Below the pieces are notes generated by a model, which saw only the letters and a list, made by a program, of their open reading frames with translations, searched no databases and was not told where the DNA came from. Shown here piece by piece: positions 7,702 through 17,216 of a stretch of 33,729 nucleotides of DNA. The stretch comes from an uncultured Saprospiraceae bacterium (GTDB lineage Bacteria > Bacteroidota > Bacteroidia > Chitinophagales > Saprospiraceae): contig CALBEE010000228.1 in the NCBI GenBank assembly GCA_937927575.1, forward strand, positions 1 to 33,729, in the 5' to 3' direction. The number at the start of each line of letters is the position of its first letter. Position 1 is the first letter of the stretch. A program made the translations under genes and the position numbers.

Positions 7702-8829
7702 ATGAAAAATTTATCTCAAGTTGTATTCGCTCTTTTACTTGCTTTAGTAGCAACGATATGGATCGGTTGTGGAGATGATATGACTGGTGGAGAGGATACT
7801 CCTAATGATCAATTTGATAGGGGAACTATGCTCGCACATTGGGCAGATGGTTTCATAATTCCTGGGTATAGATCATATTTAGAATCTATTGATTCTCTTC
7901 AAGAAAAAGCAGATAGATTCGTATTGAATCCGAGCTTATCTAGGCTAAATGATCTTCGAAATAATTATCGCTTTTCATATAATGCTTGGCAAGAAGTTAG
8001 CATGTTCGAGATTGGTAAAGCTGAAGAATTGCTTCTAAGAAATAACACCAATATTTATCCTACAAATACCGTAGAAATTTTAGATAATATAAGCAGTGGA
8101 AGTTATAATCTAGCATTGCCATCGACCAATGACCAACAAGGATTTCCAGCTATAGAATATCTAATTTATGGTTTGGCCGATACAGATCAACAAATTGTAG
8201 ATCAATTTATAAATGATCCAAACTACAATACATACTTGACGGATCTTACTTCTAGGATGACATCGCTCGCTAGAGAAGTATATAACGATTGGACTAATGG
8301 TTATAGAGAAACATTTATAAACGATGATGGATCATCAGCCAGTAGTTCGGTCAATAGAATGGTCAATGATTATCTTTTTTATTACGAAAGATTTTTTAGA
8401 TCAGGAAAGATTGGAATTCCTGCAGGTTATTTTTCTGGATCGCCTTTATCTAACTTGGTAGAAGCACGATATACACAACCACTTCCAATCAATAAAAGCT
8501 TGTATACTAATGCTTATACTTCAGTTAAAAACTTTTTTAAAGGAGAGTCAAAATATATCGGCAATGGCCCTTCTTTAGAATCCTATTTAGATTATATAAA
8601 AGATCTAACGGATGGAGCTGATATTAGTGAAGCTATTTCGTCTGCTATGATAAATGTAGAGACAGTATCTTCAGATCTTGACAATGACTTAGCGAAACAA
8701 GTATTAGTAGATAATAATAAAATGCTGGCAACATACGATGCATTACAAATTATTACGGTATTGCTAAAAGTGGATATGCTATCTGCATTGAATATTTCTG
8801 TTGATTACGTAGATGCGGATGGAGATTAG
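7702..8829 (+). CDS. Imelysin family (peptidase M75-like) lipoprotein
   Basis: A 375-residue imelysin-domain protein with an N-terminal signal and a probable lipid-anchored Cys23 in WIGC, where the -3 residue is atypical. Imelysin-like proteins form a helical bundle, are often iron-regulated and lie in metal-uptake loci. The family's GxHxxE motif appears here as GFPAIE (residues 147-152), so His is replaced by Pro while Glu is kept. The segment FSYNAWQEVSMFEIG is typical of the first repeat. It lies between a DUF4856 lipoprotein and an HTTM protein in one operon. It is more likely a metal- or ligand-binding protein than an active peptidase. Confidence 0.87.
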   Translation: MKNLSQVVFALLLALVATIWIGCGDDMTGGEDTPNDQFDRGTMLAHWADGFIIPGYRSYLESIDSLQEKADRFVLNPSLSRLNDLRNNYRFSYNAWQEVSMFEIGKAEELLLRNNTNIYPTNTVEILDNISSGSYNLALPSTNDQQGFPAIEYLIYGLADTDQQIVDQFINDPNYNTYLTDLTSRMTSLAREVYNDWTNGYRETFINDDGSSASSSVNRMVNDYLFYYERFFRSGKIGIPAGYFSGSPLSNLVEARYTQPLPINKSLYTNAYTSVKNFFKGESKYIGNGPSLESYLDYIKDLTDGADISEAISSAMINVETVSSDLDNDLAKQVLVDNNKMLATYDALQIITVLLKVDMLSALNISVDYVDADGD

Positions 8830-8841
8830 AATATAAAATCA

Positions 8842-10179
8842 ATGACAATTCATTCATACTTAAATACAAATACAAAGGCTGCATCACTTGCGGCCTTTCG
8901 TATTTTATTCGGTGCGTTGATGTTGGTAAGTTTAATAAGATTTGCAGTCTTAGGATGGATTGAAAAATTATATATAGCACCAGAATTTTTTTTTAAGTAT
9001 ACTGGCTTTTCTTGGGTACAACCCATTGGAAATTGGACTTATTTGATATTTATCTTTTGCGGTTTATCTTCTATTGGAATTGTATTAGGTTATAAATATC
9101 GAGTAAGTATTGTTGCTTTCTTTTTAAGCTTCACATATATAGAGTTAATGGATAAGACTACTTATCTAAATCACTACTATTTTATATCTGTAATGGCATT
9201 TTTAATGATATGGCTGCCGATGCATCATTATTATTCTATAGATGCTTATCAGAGAAAAGAGCTAAGAGCGCAATACGTTCCACGTTGGACAGTAGATGCT
9301 ATTAAACTATTATTAGGAATTGTATACTTCTATGCTGGCTTAGCCAAGATAAATTACGATTGGTTGATCAACGCTTTGCCTTTGAAAATATGGCTACCTG
9401 GATCTTATGACTTGCCTTTAATCGGCGGATGGCTTGAGCAGAGTTGGGTAGCATATGCCTTTAGTTGGGGAGGTATGATCTATGACTTAACCATACCATT
9501 TTTACTGTTATGGAAGCCATCAAGAAAGTTGGCTTTTATTTTAGTCGTCATATTTCATTTATTCACAAGAGCCCTTTTTCCTATAGGCATGTTTCCTTAT
9601 ATCATGATTATATGTACGATAATATTTTTTGATGCTAAAGTACACGAACGCATTATAGATTTCATTGCCAGACTCATCAAGATATCAAGAACTATATTTG
9701 ACAACAACTTGGTAATAACATCAAAAAATTCGAATCAGAATTTTGTCAAAGGAATTGTGCTTGTGTTCTTTTTATTTCAACTATTGATCCCTTTTAGACA
9801 TATGTTGTATCCAGACAATTTGTATTGGACAGAAGAAGGCTATCGGTTCAGTTGGAGGGTGATGCTTATGGAAAAAGCTGGTACAGCATCTTTCAAAATT
9901 GTAGATGGAGCAACTGGTAAAAGATTCTATGTTGACAATAGAGATTTTCTTACTTCATTCCAAGAAAAGCAAATGGCCACCCAACCCGATATGATTCTCG
10001 AATATGCACATTATCTTCGTGATCATTTTGCGAATCAAGGACATCAAAATATAGAAATCTATGTGGAAAGTTATGTTGCATTAAATGGAGCATTAAGCAA
10101 ACCATTCATAGATCCAGCAGTTGATTTAACCAAGGAATATGACACCTGGAAACATAAGGGTTGGATATTAGAGTATTGA
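8842..10179 (+). CDS. HTTM domain membrane protein (vitamin-K-dependent gamma-carboxylase-like)
   Basis: A 445-residue integral membrane protein of the HTTM family, which includes vitamin K-dependent gamma-glutamyl carboxylase. Several hydrophobic helices cover about residues 15-285, followed by one more near 305-320 and a soluble C-terminal part. Family landmarks are TYLNHYYFISVMAFLMIWLP (107-126) and YFYAGLAKINYDWL (162-175). In the latter, Lys169 aligns with the region of the proposed catalytic lysine of the human enzyme. The start is 12 bp after the imelysin stop, so it is cotranscribed. Whether it carboxylates glutamates or modifies another quinone-linked substrate is unknown. Confidence 0.88.
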   Translation: MTIHSYLNTNTKAASLAAFRILFGALMLVSLIRFAVLGWIEKLYIAPEFFFKYTGFSWVQPIGNWTYLIFIFCGLSSIGIVLGYKYRVSIVAFFLSFTYIELMDKTTYLNHYYFISVMAFLMIWLPMHHYYSIDAYQRKELRAQYVPRWTVDAIKLLLGIVYFYAGLAKINYDWLINALPLKIWLPGSYDLPLIGGWLEQSWVAYAFSWGGMIYDLTIPFLLLWKPSRKLAFILVVIFHLFTRALFPIGMFPYIMIICTIIFFDAKVHERIIDFIARLIKISRTIFDNNLVITSKNSNQNFVKGIVLVFFLFQLLIPFRHMLYPDNLYWTEEGYRFSWRVMLMEKAGTASFKIVDGATGKRFYVDNRDFLTSFQEKQMATQPDMILEYAHYLRDHFANQGHQNIEIYVESYVALNGALSKPFIDPAVDLTKEYDTWKHKGWILEY

Positions 10180-10228
10180 TTTAATTTTATTGTATGGTCT
10201 TAAGACAGTACAGGTACTAATTTAAAAA

Positions 10229-12685
10229 GTGAAACGTATCAAAAATATTGTAAGCATATTATTATTAATCTTTCCGATAATTGTCTCTGCACAGTTAAAA
10301 GGAAGGGTAGTGGATGAGAGAAATCAAGCCATCCAAGATGCGGAGATATTTATAGCGGAGACGAATGATATCATTGCAGTAAATGCAAAGGGAGAATTTG
10401 AAGTATTGGATCTTAATAATGGTAACTACACGATTACCATTATTTCGTTCCAGCATACTACGCAGGTAAAAGAAGTAATTGTACCCAATGATATTATGAT
10501 TGTAATGCAATCGTTAAGCACTGAACTATCTGAAGTTGAAATTACAGCGCGTAGAGAAGAATTATTCGCAATGAAGCGTTTACAATCAGTAGAAGGAACG
10601 ACAATAAATTCAGGAAAGAAAAATGAAGTAGTGCTTATCGGCCAAGCCGCTACTAATTTGGCCTCTAATAATGCACGACAAATCTACGCACAGGTCGTAG
10701 GTCTAAATATATATGATAGTAACGATGCTGGATTACAATTGAATATTGGCGGTAGAGGATTAGATCCTAACCGAACCTCAAATTTTAATACTAGGCAAAA
10801 TGGTTACGATATTTCAGCTGATGTATTAGGCTACCCAGAAAGCTATTACACACCTCCAGCAGAAGCACTCAAAGAAATACAGGTAATAAGAGGAGCAGCT
10901 GCTTTACAATATGGAACACAGTTTGGTGGATTAGTAAATTTTGTAATGAATAAGCCAAGCCCAAAACCATTGGAAGTACAATTGAGAAACTCTGTAGGTT
11001 CTTTTGGTTTACTTAATAACTTTTTGTCGATAAGCGGCACTAAAAATAAGATCTCTTACTATAGTTATTTCCAGTATAAACAGGGAATTGGATTTCGTCC
11101 TAATAGTGACTATATCTCAAGAAATGGTTTCGCTACTTTGGAATATAAATTTAATGATCAAACTAAACTCAAGCTTGACTATACTAAATTAGATTATCTA
11201 GCCAAGCAAGCTGGCGGATTAACGGATTTGCAGTTCGAAGAAGACCCTAAATTTTCTAATCGACAAAGAAATTGGTTTGAGGTGGATTGGAATTTGTATA
11301 GTGCTAGATTAGATCATTCTTTTACGAAAGACACTAAAGCTTCTGTGCAATTATCTTATCTAGATGCGAGTAGAAGATCAGTCGGTTTTAGAGGTGATCC
11401 CTCGCAGTTAAATCAAAATCCTATCACAGCATTGGACGAACAAGAAATTGATGGAAGCTATATCTTACCAAGAGATATAATTAACGGTACATTCAATAAT
11501 GTGGCATTAGAGTCCAAAGTGATTCATACCAAGGATATTTTGGGAAAATCTGTAACTACTTTATTGGGAAATAAAGTTTATATATCGAAAAACACAAGTG
11601 ATCAAGGGCCAGGAAGTCTTGATGAAGACGCAGATTTTAATATTTATACTACTGATTTCTCAGACTACGCAAATCAATCTAGTTTTGCTTTCCCTAATCG
11701 CAATGTATCCTTATTTGCAGAGCAAGTTTGGAGATTATCTGATCAATTAGAAGTCACACCTGGAATCAGATGGGAACACATTAAAACAGAAAGCGAAGGT
11801 GCATTTACTTCGGTTATCTTTGATATTGCTGGCAACGCTATTAGTATTAGTGAAGAAGAAGACAATAGATCTATCAGCAGAAATTTTGCACTGTTAGGAT
11901 TGGGTGTAAGTTATCAGTTTAATTCTTCTTCTCAGTTGTATGGAAATCTTTCGCAAAATTATAGATCGGTTACCTTTAGCGATATTAGAGTTGTAAGCCC
12001 TTCCTTTAGGGTAGACCCTGATATTCGTGATGAAAGTGGATTTACTTTAGACCTTGGTTTGAGAGGACGATGGAGTAATATACTTTCTTATGATGTAGGC
12101 GCATTCGCTATTTCGTATGATGATCGCATCGGAATCGTATTTGATGATAGAGCGAATAGAGTCAGAAAGAATATTGGTCAAGCTTTAATTTACGGTATGG
12201 AAGCTTTTGCTGATTACAATTTGATGACTTGGATTAATAAAGAAGAGAAGAGGTATCGATTAAATGCATTTGTGAATGGAGCCATAACCGGATCTGAATA
12301 TATTCAGAGTGATGTTCCTAATGTCGAAGGAAAGCAAGTCGAGTTTATACCTACTATTAATGTAAAGACAGGTATAAGAGGTGGTTACCAAAACTTTTTA
12401 TTTAGTTTCCAGTATAGTTATTTATCTGAGCAATATACAGACGTAGAAAATTCGCAAGCTGCTCCATTAGGAGATAGTCGAAATGGCATTATTGGTCCGG
12501 TACCTTCTTATGGTGTTATGGATCTCTCCACTTCATATAGATGGAAAATGTGGAAGCTCGAAGCTGGAATTAATAATCTCTTGGATGAATCTTATTACAC
12601 CCGCAGAGCTACTGGATATCCTGGCCCTGGAATTATACCAAGTGATCCAAGGAGTTGGTATTTTACATTAGCCCTTACACTCTAA
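10229..12685 (+). CDS. TonB-dependent outer-membrane receptor, FecA-like
   Basis: An 818-residue receptor with a Sec signal peptide (cleavage near VSAQ), a CarboxypepD_reg-like domain at about 22-105, a plug domain at about 120-245 and a 22-strand-type barrel to the C-terminus. The plug segments LNIGGRGLDPNR, ALKEIQVIRGAAALQYGTQ and FGGLVNFVMNKP resemble ferric-dicitrate (FecA) receptors. Start codon is GTG at 10229, 49 bp after the HTTM gene, so it is the last gene of the operon. Substrate is probably a ferric chelate or another metal complex. No FecR/FecI pair lies alongside. Confidence 0.93.
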   Translation: MKRIKNIVSILLLIFPIIVSAQLKGRVVDERNQAIQDAEIFIAETNDIIAVNAKGEFEVLDLNNGNYTITIISFQHTTQVKEVIVPNDIMIVMQSLSTELSEVEITARREELFAMKRLQSVEGTTINSGKKNEVVLIGQAATNLASNNARQIYAQVVGLNIYDSNDAGLQLNIGGRGLDPNRTSNFNTRQNGYDISADVLGYPESYYTPPAEALKEIQVIRGAAALQYGTQFGGLVNFVMNKPSPKPLEVQLRNSVGSFGLLNNFLSISGTKNKISYYSYFQYKQGIGFRPNSDYISRNGFATLEYKFNDQTKLKLDYTKLDYLAKQAGGLTDLQFEEDPKFSNRQRNWFEVDWNLYSARLDHSFTKDTKASVQLSYLDASRRSVGFRGDPSQLNQNPITALDEQEIDGSYILPRDIINGTFNNVALESKVIHTKDILGKSVTTLLGNKVYISKNTSDQGPGSLDEDADFNIYTTDFSDYANQSSFAFPNRNVSLFAEQVWRLSDQLEVTPGIRWEHIKTESEGAFTSVIFDIAGNAISISEEEDNRSISRNFALLGLGVSYQFNSSSQLYGNLSQNYRSVTFSDIRVVSPSFRVDPDIRDESGFTLDLGLRGRWSNILSYDVGAFAISYDDRIGIVFDDRANRVRKNIGQALIYGMEAFADYNLMTWINKEEKRYRLNAFVNGAITGSEYIQSDVPNVEGKQVEFIPTINVKTGIRGGYQNFLFSFQYSYLSEQYTDVENSQAAPLGDSRNGIIGPVPSYGVMDLSTSYRWKMWKLEAGINNLLDESYYTRRATGYPGPGIIPSDPRSWYFTLALTL

Positions 12686-12697
12686 ATTTGCTTTCTA

Positions 12698-14041
12698 TCA
12701 AAAGAATCTTTTCATTCCTACTGACAATGAAAACAAATTATATCTTGTTGATAGCGCATTATTGGATGCACTGATGGGATTGAGATATGTTTTATAAGAA
12801 GGTCTTAATTGCAGAATGTATTGTTCATTTATTTTTCGTCCCAAAAGTAGAGAGCCTTTAAATCCTAAACCCACTGATTTTTTATAAATATCTTGTTGTC
12901 CATTAGATAGAGTTCCGATTTCACTACCAGTTAAGAGTTTTCCTTCAGCTGTGGTCTTCAGATTAATGAGAGTGCTTAACTCCGCACCGTACAGCCAATT
13001 ATTATTCGATACTGTATACCCTAGATTGAATGGTATGTCAATAAAATGTAATGTTATATCTCCTTTATCAAGTATAGAGCCAGATATAAAATTAGTATCA
13101 ATTGCAGATCCAGTATTTGGATCTAAGTTCACAACCATTTTTGTAATTCCATTTTTCCTATTTTCGAATTTACTTTTTGACATGGTCCATTCAACACCGA
13201 TACTTGCATACCAATTTGAGAATATATTCATACCTATTTGACTGTATATGCCTGTGGAGTACCAAGATCTTTCACTCTCTTTCCTTTGATTATAAATGTT
13301 GTGATTTTGAGCTTTCGAAAAGTTCAGAGCATGCACTCCAGCTATTATACCATATTCTAAGAATGGATTGAAATATTTTTTGTTTTCAAATGAAGAATAT
13401 TCTTGAGTAGGCAATAATTGTCTTGAATAAGTCGGTGAATTTATATTTAGAGAAGCTAGAGGATGGTAAGTATTTGTGATTCTCATTTCTTCGTTTATCG
13501 AAAGGGTTTTATTTTCCTCTTGGATATTAAAAATAGAATTTTCTTTATAAGTTTTATCTACGCTAGTTATGGTAAGATTTTGATGATTTGGTAAATTATT
13601 GGAATTCTCAAAATCGTCTTTAGTTTTTGAAACCTTTGATAGTTGGTCTTTCAGTGTGCCAGTATTTTTATTATTCAGATTTGCTGCTTTTAATTTGTTA
13701 GTCTTTTCAATAGTTTTTGTTCCAATCAAATTAGGGGTATTAGAGTTTTTTATATCGTTATTTATATATTCATTAGAGTTGTTTTGTGTTGTCTTATCGG
13801 ATTTTGGATAAGACTGATTTGTGCTGTGTAAGTATTGGTCTTGGTTTCCTCTAACCAGAATTATTGTAATTATGGTAGTGAATATTAATATTGCAGAACC
13901 CCACCACCAAAATCCGATTCTTCTTTTTTGATCTTTTATATTAAGCTCCTCTTCAATATTATCCCATACGAAATTAGGTGGCAAATCTGATTGCTCTTGA
14001 GCGGCCTTTCTAAGTTTTGATTCTGTATTATTTTTTTTCAT
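12698..14041 (-). CDS. Anti-sigma-like protein with C-terminal outer-membrane beta-barrel domain
   Basis: This 447-residue protein has three parts. A short cytosolic N-terminus of about 40 residues includes LPPNFVWDNIEEEL, which resembles Bacteroidota anti-sigma segments. One transmembrane helix follows at about 42-63. A long Asn/Lys/Thr-rich linker runs to about 230. The rest looks like a PorT-type outer-membrane barrel, with alternating strands and a terminal GMKRFF. It lies 24 bp downstream of the ECF sigma gene on the same strand, so it is likely that sigma factor's partner. If both the helix and barrel insert, one chain would join inner and outer membranes. Confidence 0.75.
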   Translation of the reverse strand: MKKNNTESKLRKAAQEQSDLPPNFVWDNIEEELNIKDQKRRIGFWWWGSAILIFTTIITIILVRGNQDQYLHSTNQSYPKSDKTTQNNSNEYINNDIKNSNTPNLIGTKTIEKTNKLKAANLNNKNTGTLKDQLSKVSKTKDDFENSNNLPNHQNLTITSVDKTYKENSIFNIQEENKTLSINEEMRITNTYHPLASLNINSPTYSRQLLPTQEYSSFENKKYFNPFLEYGIIAGVHALNFSKAQNHNIYNQRKESERSWYSTGIYSQIGMNIFSNWYASIGVEWTMSKSKFENRKNGITKMVVNLDPNTGSAIDTNFISGSILDKGDITLHFIDIPFNLGYTVSNNNWLYGAELSTLINLKTTAEGKLLTGSEIGTLSNGQQDIYKKSVGLGFKGSLLLGRKINEQYILQLRPSYKTYLNPISASNNALSTRYNLFSLSVGMKRFF

Positions 14042-14065
14042 TACGTAATTATTTTAAGAGACGCC

Positions 14066-14617
14066 TTATACTGCATTCGTATTGACAATGGAATAATCGG
14101 ATAATTTTTTTTGAATTAATTTTCTGGCTTTGTAAAGTTGAGTTCTTGATGTGGATTCAGATATGTCTAATAATACGGCAATTTCTTTGTGACTTAATTC
14201 GTCAAGCACGTACATTGAGAATACTATTTTGTAACCTGATGGAATTGTCTCTAGGATTTCTAATACCTTATTGTAGGTATAGTCATCGAAATCAAAATCT
14301 ATCTCGTAATTATGATCTATGGAATTCATTTCTGTTACATCGATTGAGAAATGAGATTTTTCTTTCTTGATCTGATCTAAACAAGATCGTACAATTATTT
14401 TTTGAATCCAGCTGTAGAGATTTCCGCTTTTATTATAACTGTTTATGTATTTATAAACTTTAATAAAGCCTTCTTGTAATGCATCTGCGGCACTAGCTGG
14501 GTCATGACAATAACGCAGACAGATGCTGTACATCTGCCTGCTATAATTGTCATAAAGTATTTTTTGACTTTTTCTATCGTTGCGTTGGCAACCTAATATG
14601 AGTTGGTCATTATTCAC
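14066..14617 (-). CDS. ECF-type RNA polymerase sigma factor
   Basis: A 183-residue ECF sigma factor. Region 2 spans about 20-85, with DPASAADALQEGFIKVYKYI and LYSWIQKIIVRSCLDQIKK. Region 4 is at about 120-175, with the helix-turn-helix LSHKEIAVLLDISESTSRT. The start codon is GTG at 14615-14617, overlapping the stop of the upstream lipoprotein gene by one base (TAGTG), which implies translational coupling. The next gene encodes its probable anti-sigma partner. The trio looks like an envelope-signal operon. Confidence 0.94.
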   Translation of the reverse strand: MNNDQLILGCQRNDRKSQKILYDNYSRQMYSICLRYCHDPASAADALQEGFIKVYKYINSYNKSGNLYSWIQKIIVRSCLDQIKKEKSHFSIDVTEMNSIDHNYEIDFDFDDYTYNKVLEILETIPSGYKIVFSMYVLDELSHKEIAVLLDISESTSRTQLYKARKLIQKKLSDYSIVNTNAV

Positions 14618-16392
14618 TAATACAGTATCTGGAATGATCCGTAGAAATCGTAAGAGTCATTGGTTTGGAGTATGTCTTTTCCGCGATAAGTATAATTACC
14701 TTTTATCACATCACCTTCTCCTCCACCAGAAGTAATTTCTATTGTTGCTGATTCAAAAGAGAATTGTCTTTCCCAGTCTGTGCTTCCATCTGGTCTATAA
14801 CCTAATGCAAGTTCTCCAGCGTTTGACATATCAATTGTTGTTGAGCCTTCATTAAATGTAGAAGTGGTAGCAAGTAAATGGGTAAATAAGAAGAAATAAT
14901 TAGTTTCGTTGATCGTTTCGAATCCTTCGAAGCCTTGAATAGATTGTCCTGCAAATTCTTGATTATGTAGATTAATATCTTCATACATTGATACAGAAAT
15001 ATTCAGGGCATCACAATTAAGTGATAGAAAATCGCTTAGTACTCCACATGCTGAGATAGTTCCTAAATTATTTTCTCCTGGAGCATTTAGCATCACTAGA
15101 TTGGATGATTCTTGAGTAGCTCGATTCGTCGCTGTAAATCGGATAGGATTGTTATCGCAAACTATTACGGAAGCGTCAAAAGTGCCATTTGTTACTTGTA
15201 CTATAGTGTTACCTATTTTTATGAAACCATCAGTAACTGGATTATCATCACAATCGACAACAGTACCATTTACTGAACATTGAGTAGTATTGTCTAGCTG
15301 TATCACGATAGTCCCTAACGAAGCATCTTGTAAGAGTGGTCCGATATTCATGCTATATATTTCTTCTGACCAATCACAATCTCCGCCGTAATCAAATATT
15401 TGAAAAACTAAACTTTCACCTTGAGGAACTCGACCACTAAAGGATCCATCTGAAGCTATAGATCCATAACAACAAATAAATCCATTATCTCGAAAGACTT
15501 TTATATATCTAGACGCAAATGGATTACCATCTTGATCTGTGACTACGCCATCTATTTGTACGTGAGGAATACTTTGATATATATACCACCAAGTAAAGTG
15601 CGTAACTTCTGCAACTAAATACTCGCTATTGGCTGAAGCTTCTGTTTCTTCTTTTACTAAACCAAGATTATGATCAAATGACCCAGCATTAAGATCACTA
15701 GGAGTTGAGTTAGCAGGAAGTGCTAATTTTAATGTAACCGTGTTTCCATCTTTAATCTGAAGCTTATCACCACTTGGTGTTTGGAGTACAACACTAGTAG
15801 CACCAAAAAATTCTTGAGATTCTATTTCATCATTTTTATTTAAAGTTGATAAATCACCAGGTAATATTCGTTGCAGATCTTGATTATCGTTTTCAATATA
15901 TTCAATCGCTATCATGACTTCCCCTTGATAATCTGTTTCGCTATCCTCTAGTATGATAGCATTGGCTGGAAATTCTAGGACAACGCCTTCTGATGTAATC
16001 GTTGCACCTTGGCTACTAGTGAATGATTTATCAAATTGTAGTGGAAGTATTTTGGATCTAAGTTGTACGGTAGTGGTTTGCTTGGTTCTAAATGTTCTAC
16101 TATGCAAATGATATCCATCCTTGCTTATGTTGAGTACATTATGTTTTGTATCAATATCTATATTATCAAATGTATAGATGCCGTAACTGTCTGTAAATGT
16201 TTGCTCGCCTCTATAAGTTACCACAGCACCTTCGATAGGTTGGTTGTCTTCAGATTCTACGACTCCGAATATATTCGCCTTAATTAATTCTGATTGATTA
16301 TTGTCAGGTACAAATTCTACTGAATCTTTTTGACAGCCAACGATCGCTATTGTAAGTAGCATCATGATGACTATTTTTATCTTCTTGAACAT
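14617..16392 (-). CDS. Modular lipoprotein with carboxypeptidase-regulatory-like domains
   Basis: A 591-residue lipoprotein with lipobox AIVGC (Cys20). I place the start at the ATG at 16392, because the 24 bases upstream in frame begin at a TTG and do not extend the signal peptide sensibly. A CarboxypepD_reg-like beta sandwich lies near 30-115 (IFGVVESEDNQPIEGAVVTY). A ZU5-like middle region carries VVLEFPANAIILEDSE and THFTWWYI. Two more Cna/regulatory-like domains follow (VQIDGVVTDQDGNPFASRY, CSVNGTVVDCDDNPVTDGF), and the C-terminal module is unassigned. It is the first gene of the sigma/anti-sigma operon. A surface sensing or adhesive role is an inference. Confidence 0.78.
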   Translation of the reverse strand: MFKKIKIVIMMLLTIAIVGCQKDSVEFVPDNNQSELIKANIFGVVESEDNQPIEGAVVTYRGEQTFTDSYGIYTFDNIDIDTKHNVLNISKDGYHLHSRTFRTKQTTTVQLRSKILPLQFDKSFTSSQGATITSEGVVLEFPANAIILEDSETDYQGEVMIAIEYIENDNQDLQRILPGDLSTLNKNDEIESQEFFGATSVVLQTPSGDKLQIKDGNTVTLKLALPANSTPSDLNAGSFDHNLGLVKEETEASANSEYLVAEVTHFTWWYIYQSIPHVQIDGVVTDQDGNPFASRYIKVFRDNGFICCYGSIASDGSFSGRVPQGESLVFQIFDYGGDCDWSEEIYSMNIGPLLQDASLGTIVIQLDNTTQCSVNGTVVDCDDNPVTDGFIKIGNTIVQVTNGTFDASVIVCDNNPIRFTATNRATQESSNLVMLNAPGENNLGTISACGVLSDFLSLNCDALNISVSMYEDINLHNQEFAGQSIQGFEGFETINETNYFFLFTHLLATTSTFNEGSTTIDMSNAGELALGYRPDGSTDWERQFSFESATIEITSGGGEGDVIKGNYTYRGKDILQTNDSYDFYGSFQILY

Positions 16393-16622
16393 ATTTTTCT
16401 TTTTATTAATTAACAATGATGTTAGATTGAACCAGATTCGCCTATAAGACTGAGACTTTTAAAATTGCGTTGCCTGTTTTTCCATTTTTTTTAAATTGAT
16501 AGACTAAACGGCATAATCAAGTAGAACTACCTATGTCAATAATGGTGTTTTCTGCTCTATTCAACTTGGCGCTTAAAATGGATATTAGGGTTTTGTAAAT
16601 CACTCTAAATGAATTAGACATC

Positions 16623-17216
16623 ATGAGCTCTGCTATAACCCCAGCCCAAGCCAAATCCGTTACTATTAATGGATCTAATTATGAACTTATCGCATTTTAT
16701 TATCCTGGTCACGATACGGCTTGGGATGCTATTTATAAAGGGCAGTTTTTGACGAATTTTTATCCCTGTAAAATCGATATGGATCATAATGGTATAAAAG
16801 CTTCATTCCATACAGGTGAAGCCGCTTTTCAAGCTACCAAATGGTGGGATGATAATAGTATCCGCCATAATTTTGAAGCTAAGCTCACTGGAAATGCAGC
16901 ATTTAAGTACAAAAGAACTTTAAGTGGTGCAGATTATAGTTACGCAGGTTTTGGTAGAGATGGAGCGATGAAGGCGGTATTGACTGCAAAATTTAAAGAT
17001 CCAAACCTAGCTGCAGCCTTATTAGCCACCAAAGAAGCGTATCTATTAGAGCATAATTCTCATTTAGACTTGGACACTTATTGGAGTGATAATAGTGATG
17101 GTACAGGTAAGAATATGCTGGGTATTACTCTGATGGAACTTAGACAAGAACTCGGAGGCAAGGGAGTCCCCCCAGGATCATATACTGTAGCGGACTTCAC
17201 TAAATTGGTAATGTAG
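16623..17216 (+). CDS. NADAR family protein (YbiA-like)
   Basis: A 197-residue protein of the NADAR family, whose studied members cleave N-glycosidic bonds in ADP-ribose-linked or riboflavin-pathway intermediates. Family signatures are QFLTNFYPCKI (41-51), TGEAAFQATKWW (64-75), GFGRDGAMKAV (109-119) and the C-terminal YWSDNSDGTGKNMLG (153-167) with LMELR. It has about 20 extra residues at each end compared with minimal members. It stands alone between a divergent lipoprotein operon and the ATP synthase operon, with 290 bp before atpB. Substrate cannot be deduced. Roles in repair of damaged metabolites, removal of ADP-ribosylation and phage defence are known for the wider family. Confidence 0.88.
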   Translation: MSSAITPAQAKSVTINGSNYELIAFYYPGHDTAWDAIYKGQFLTNFYPCKIDMDHNGIKASFHTGEAAFQATKWWDDNSIRHNFEAKLTGNAAFKYKRTLSGADYSYAGFGRDGAMKAVLTAKFKDPNLAAALLATKEAYLLEHNSHLDLDTYWSDNSDGTGKNMLGITLMELRQELGGKGVPPGSYTVADFTKLVM

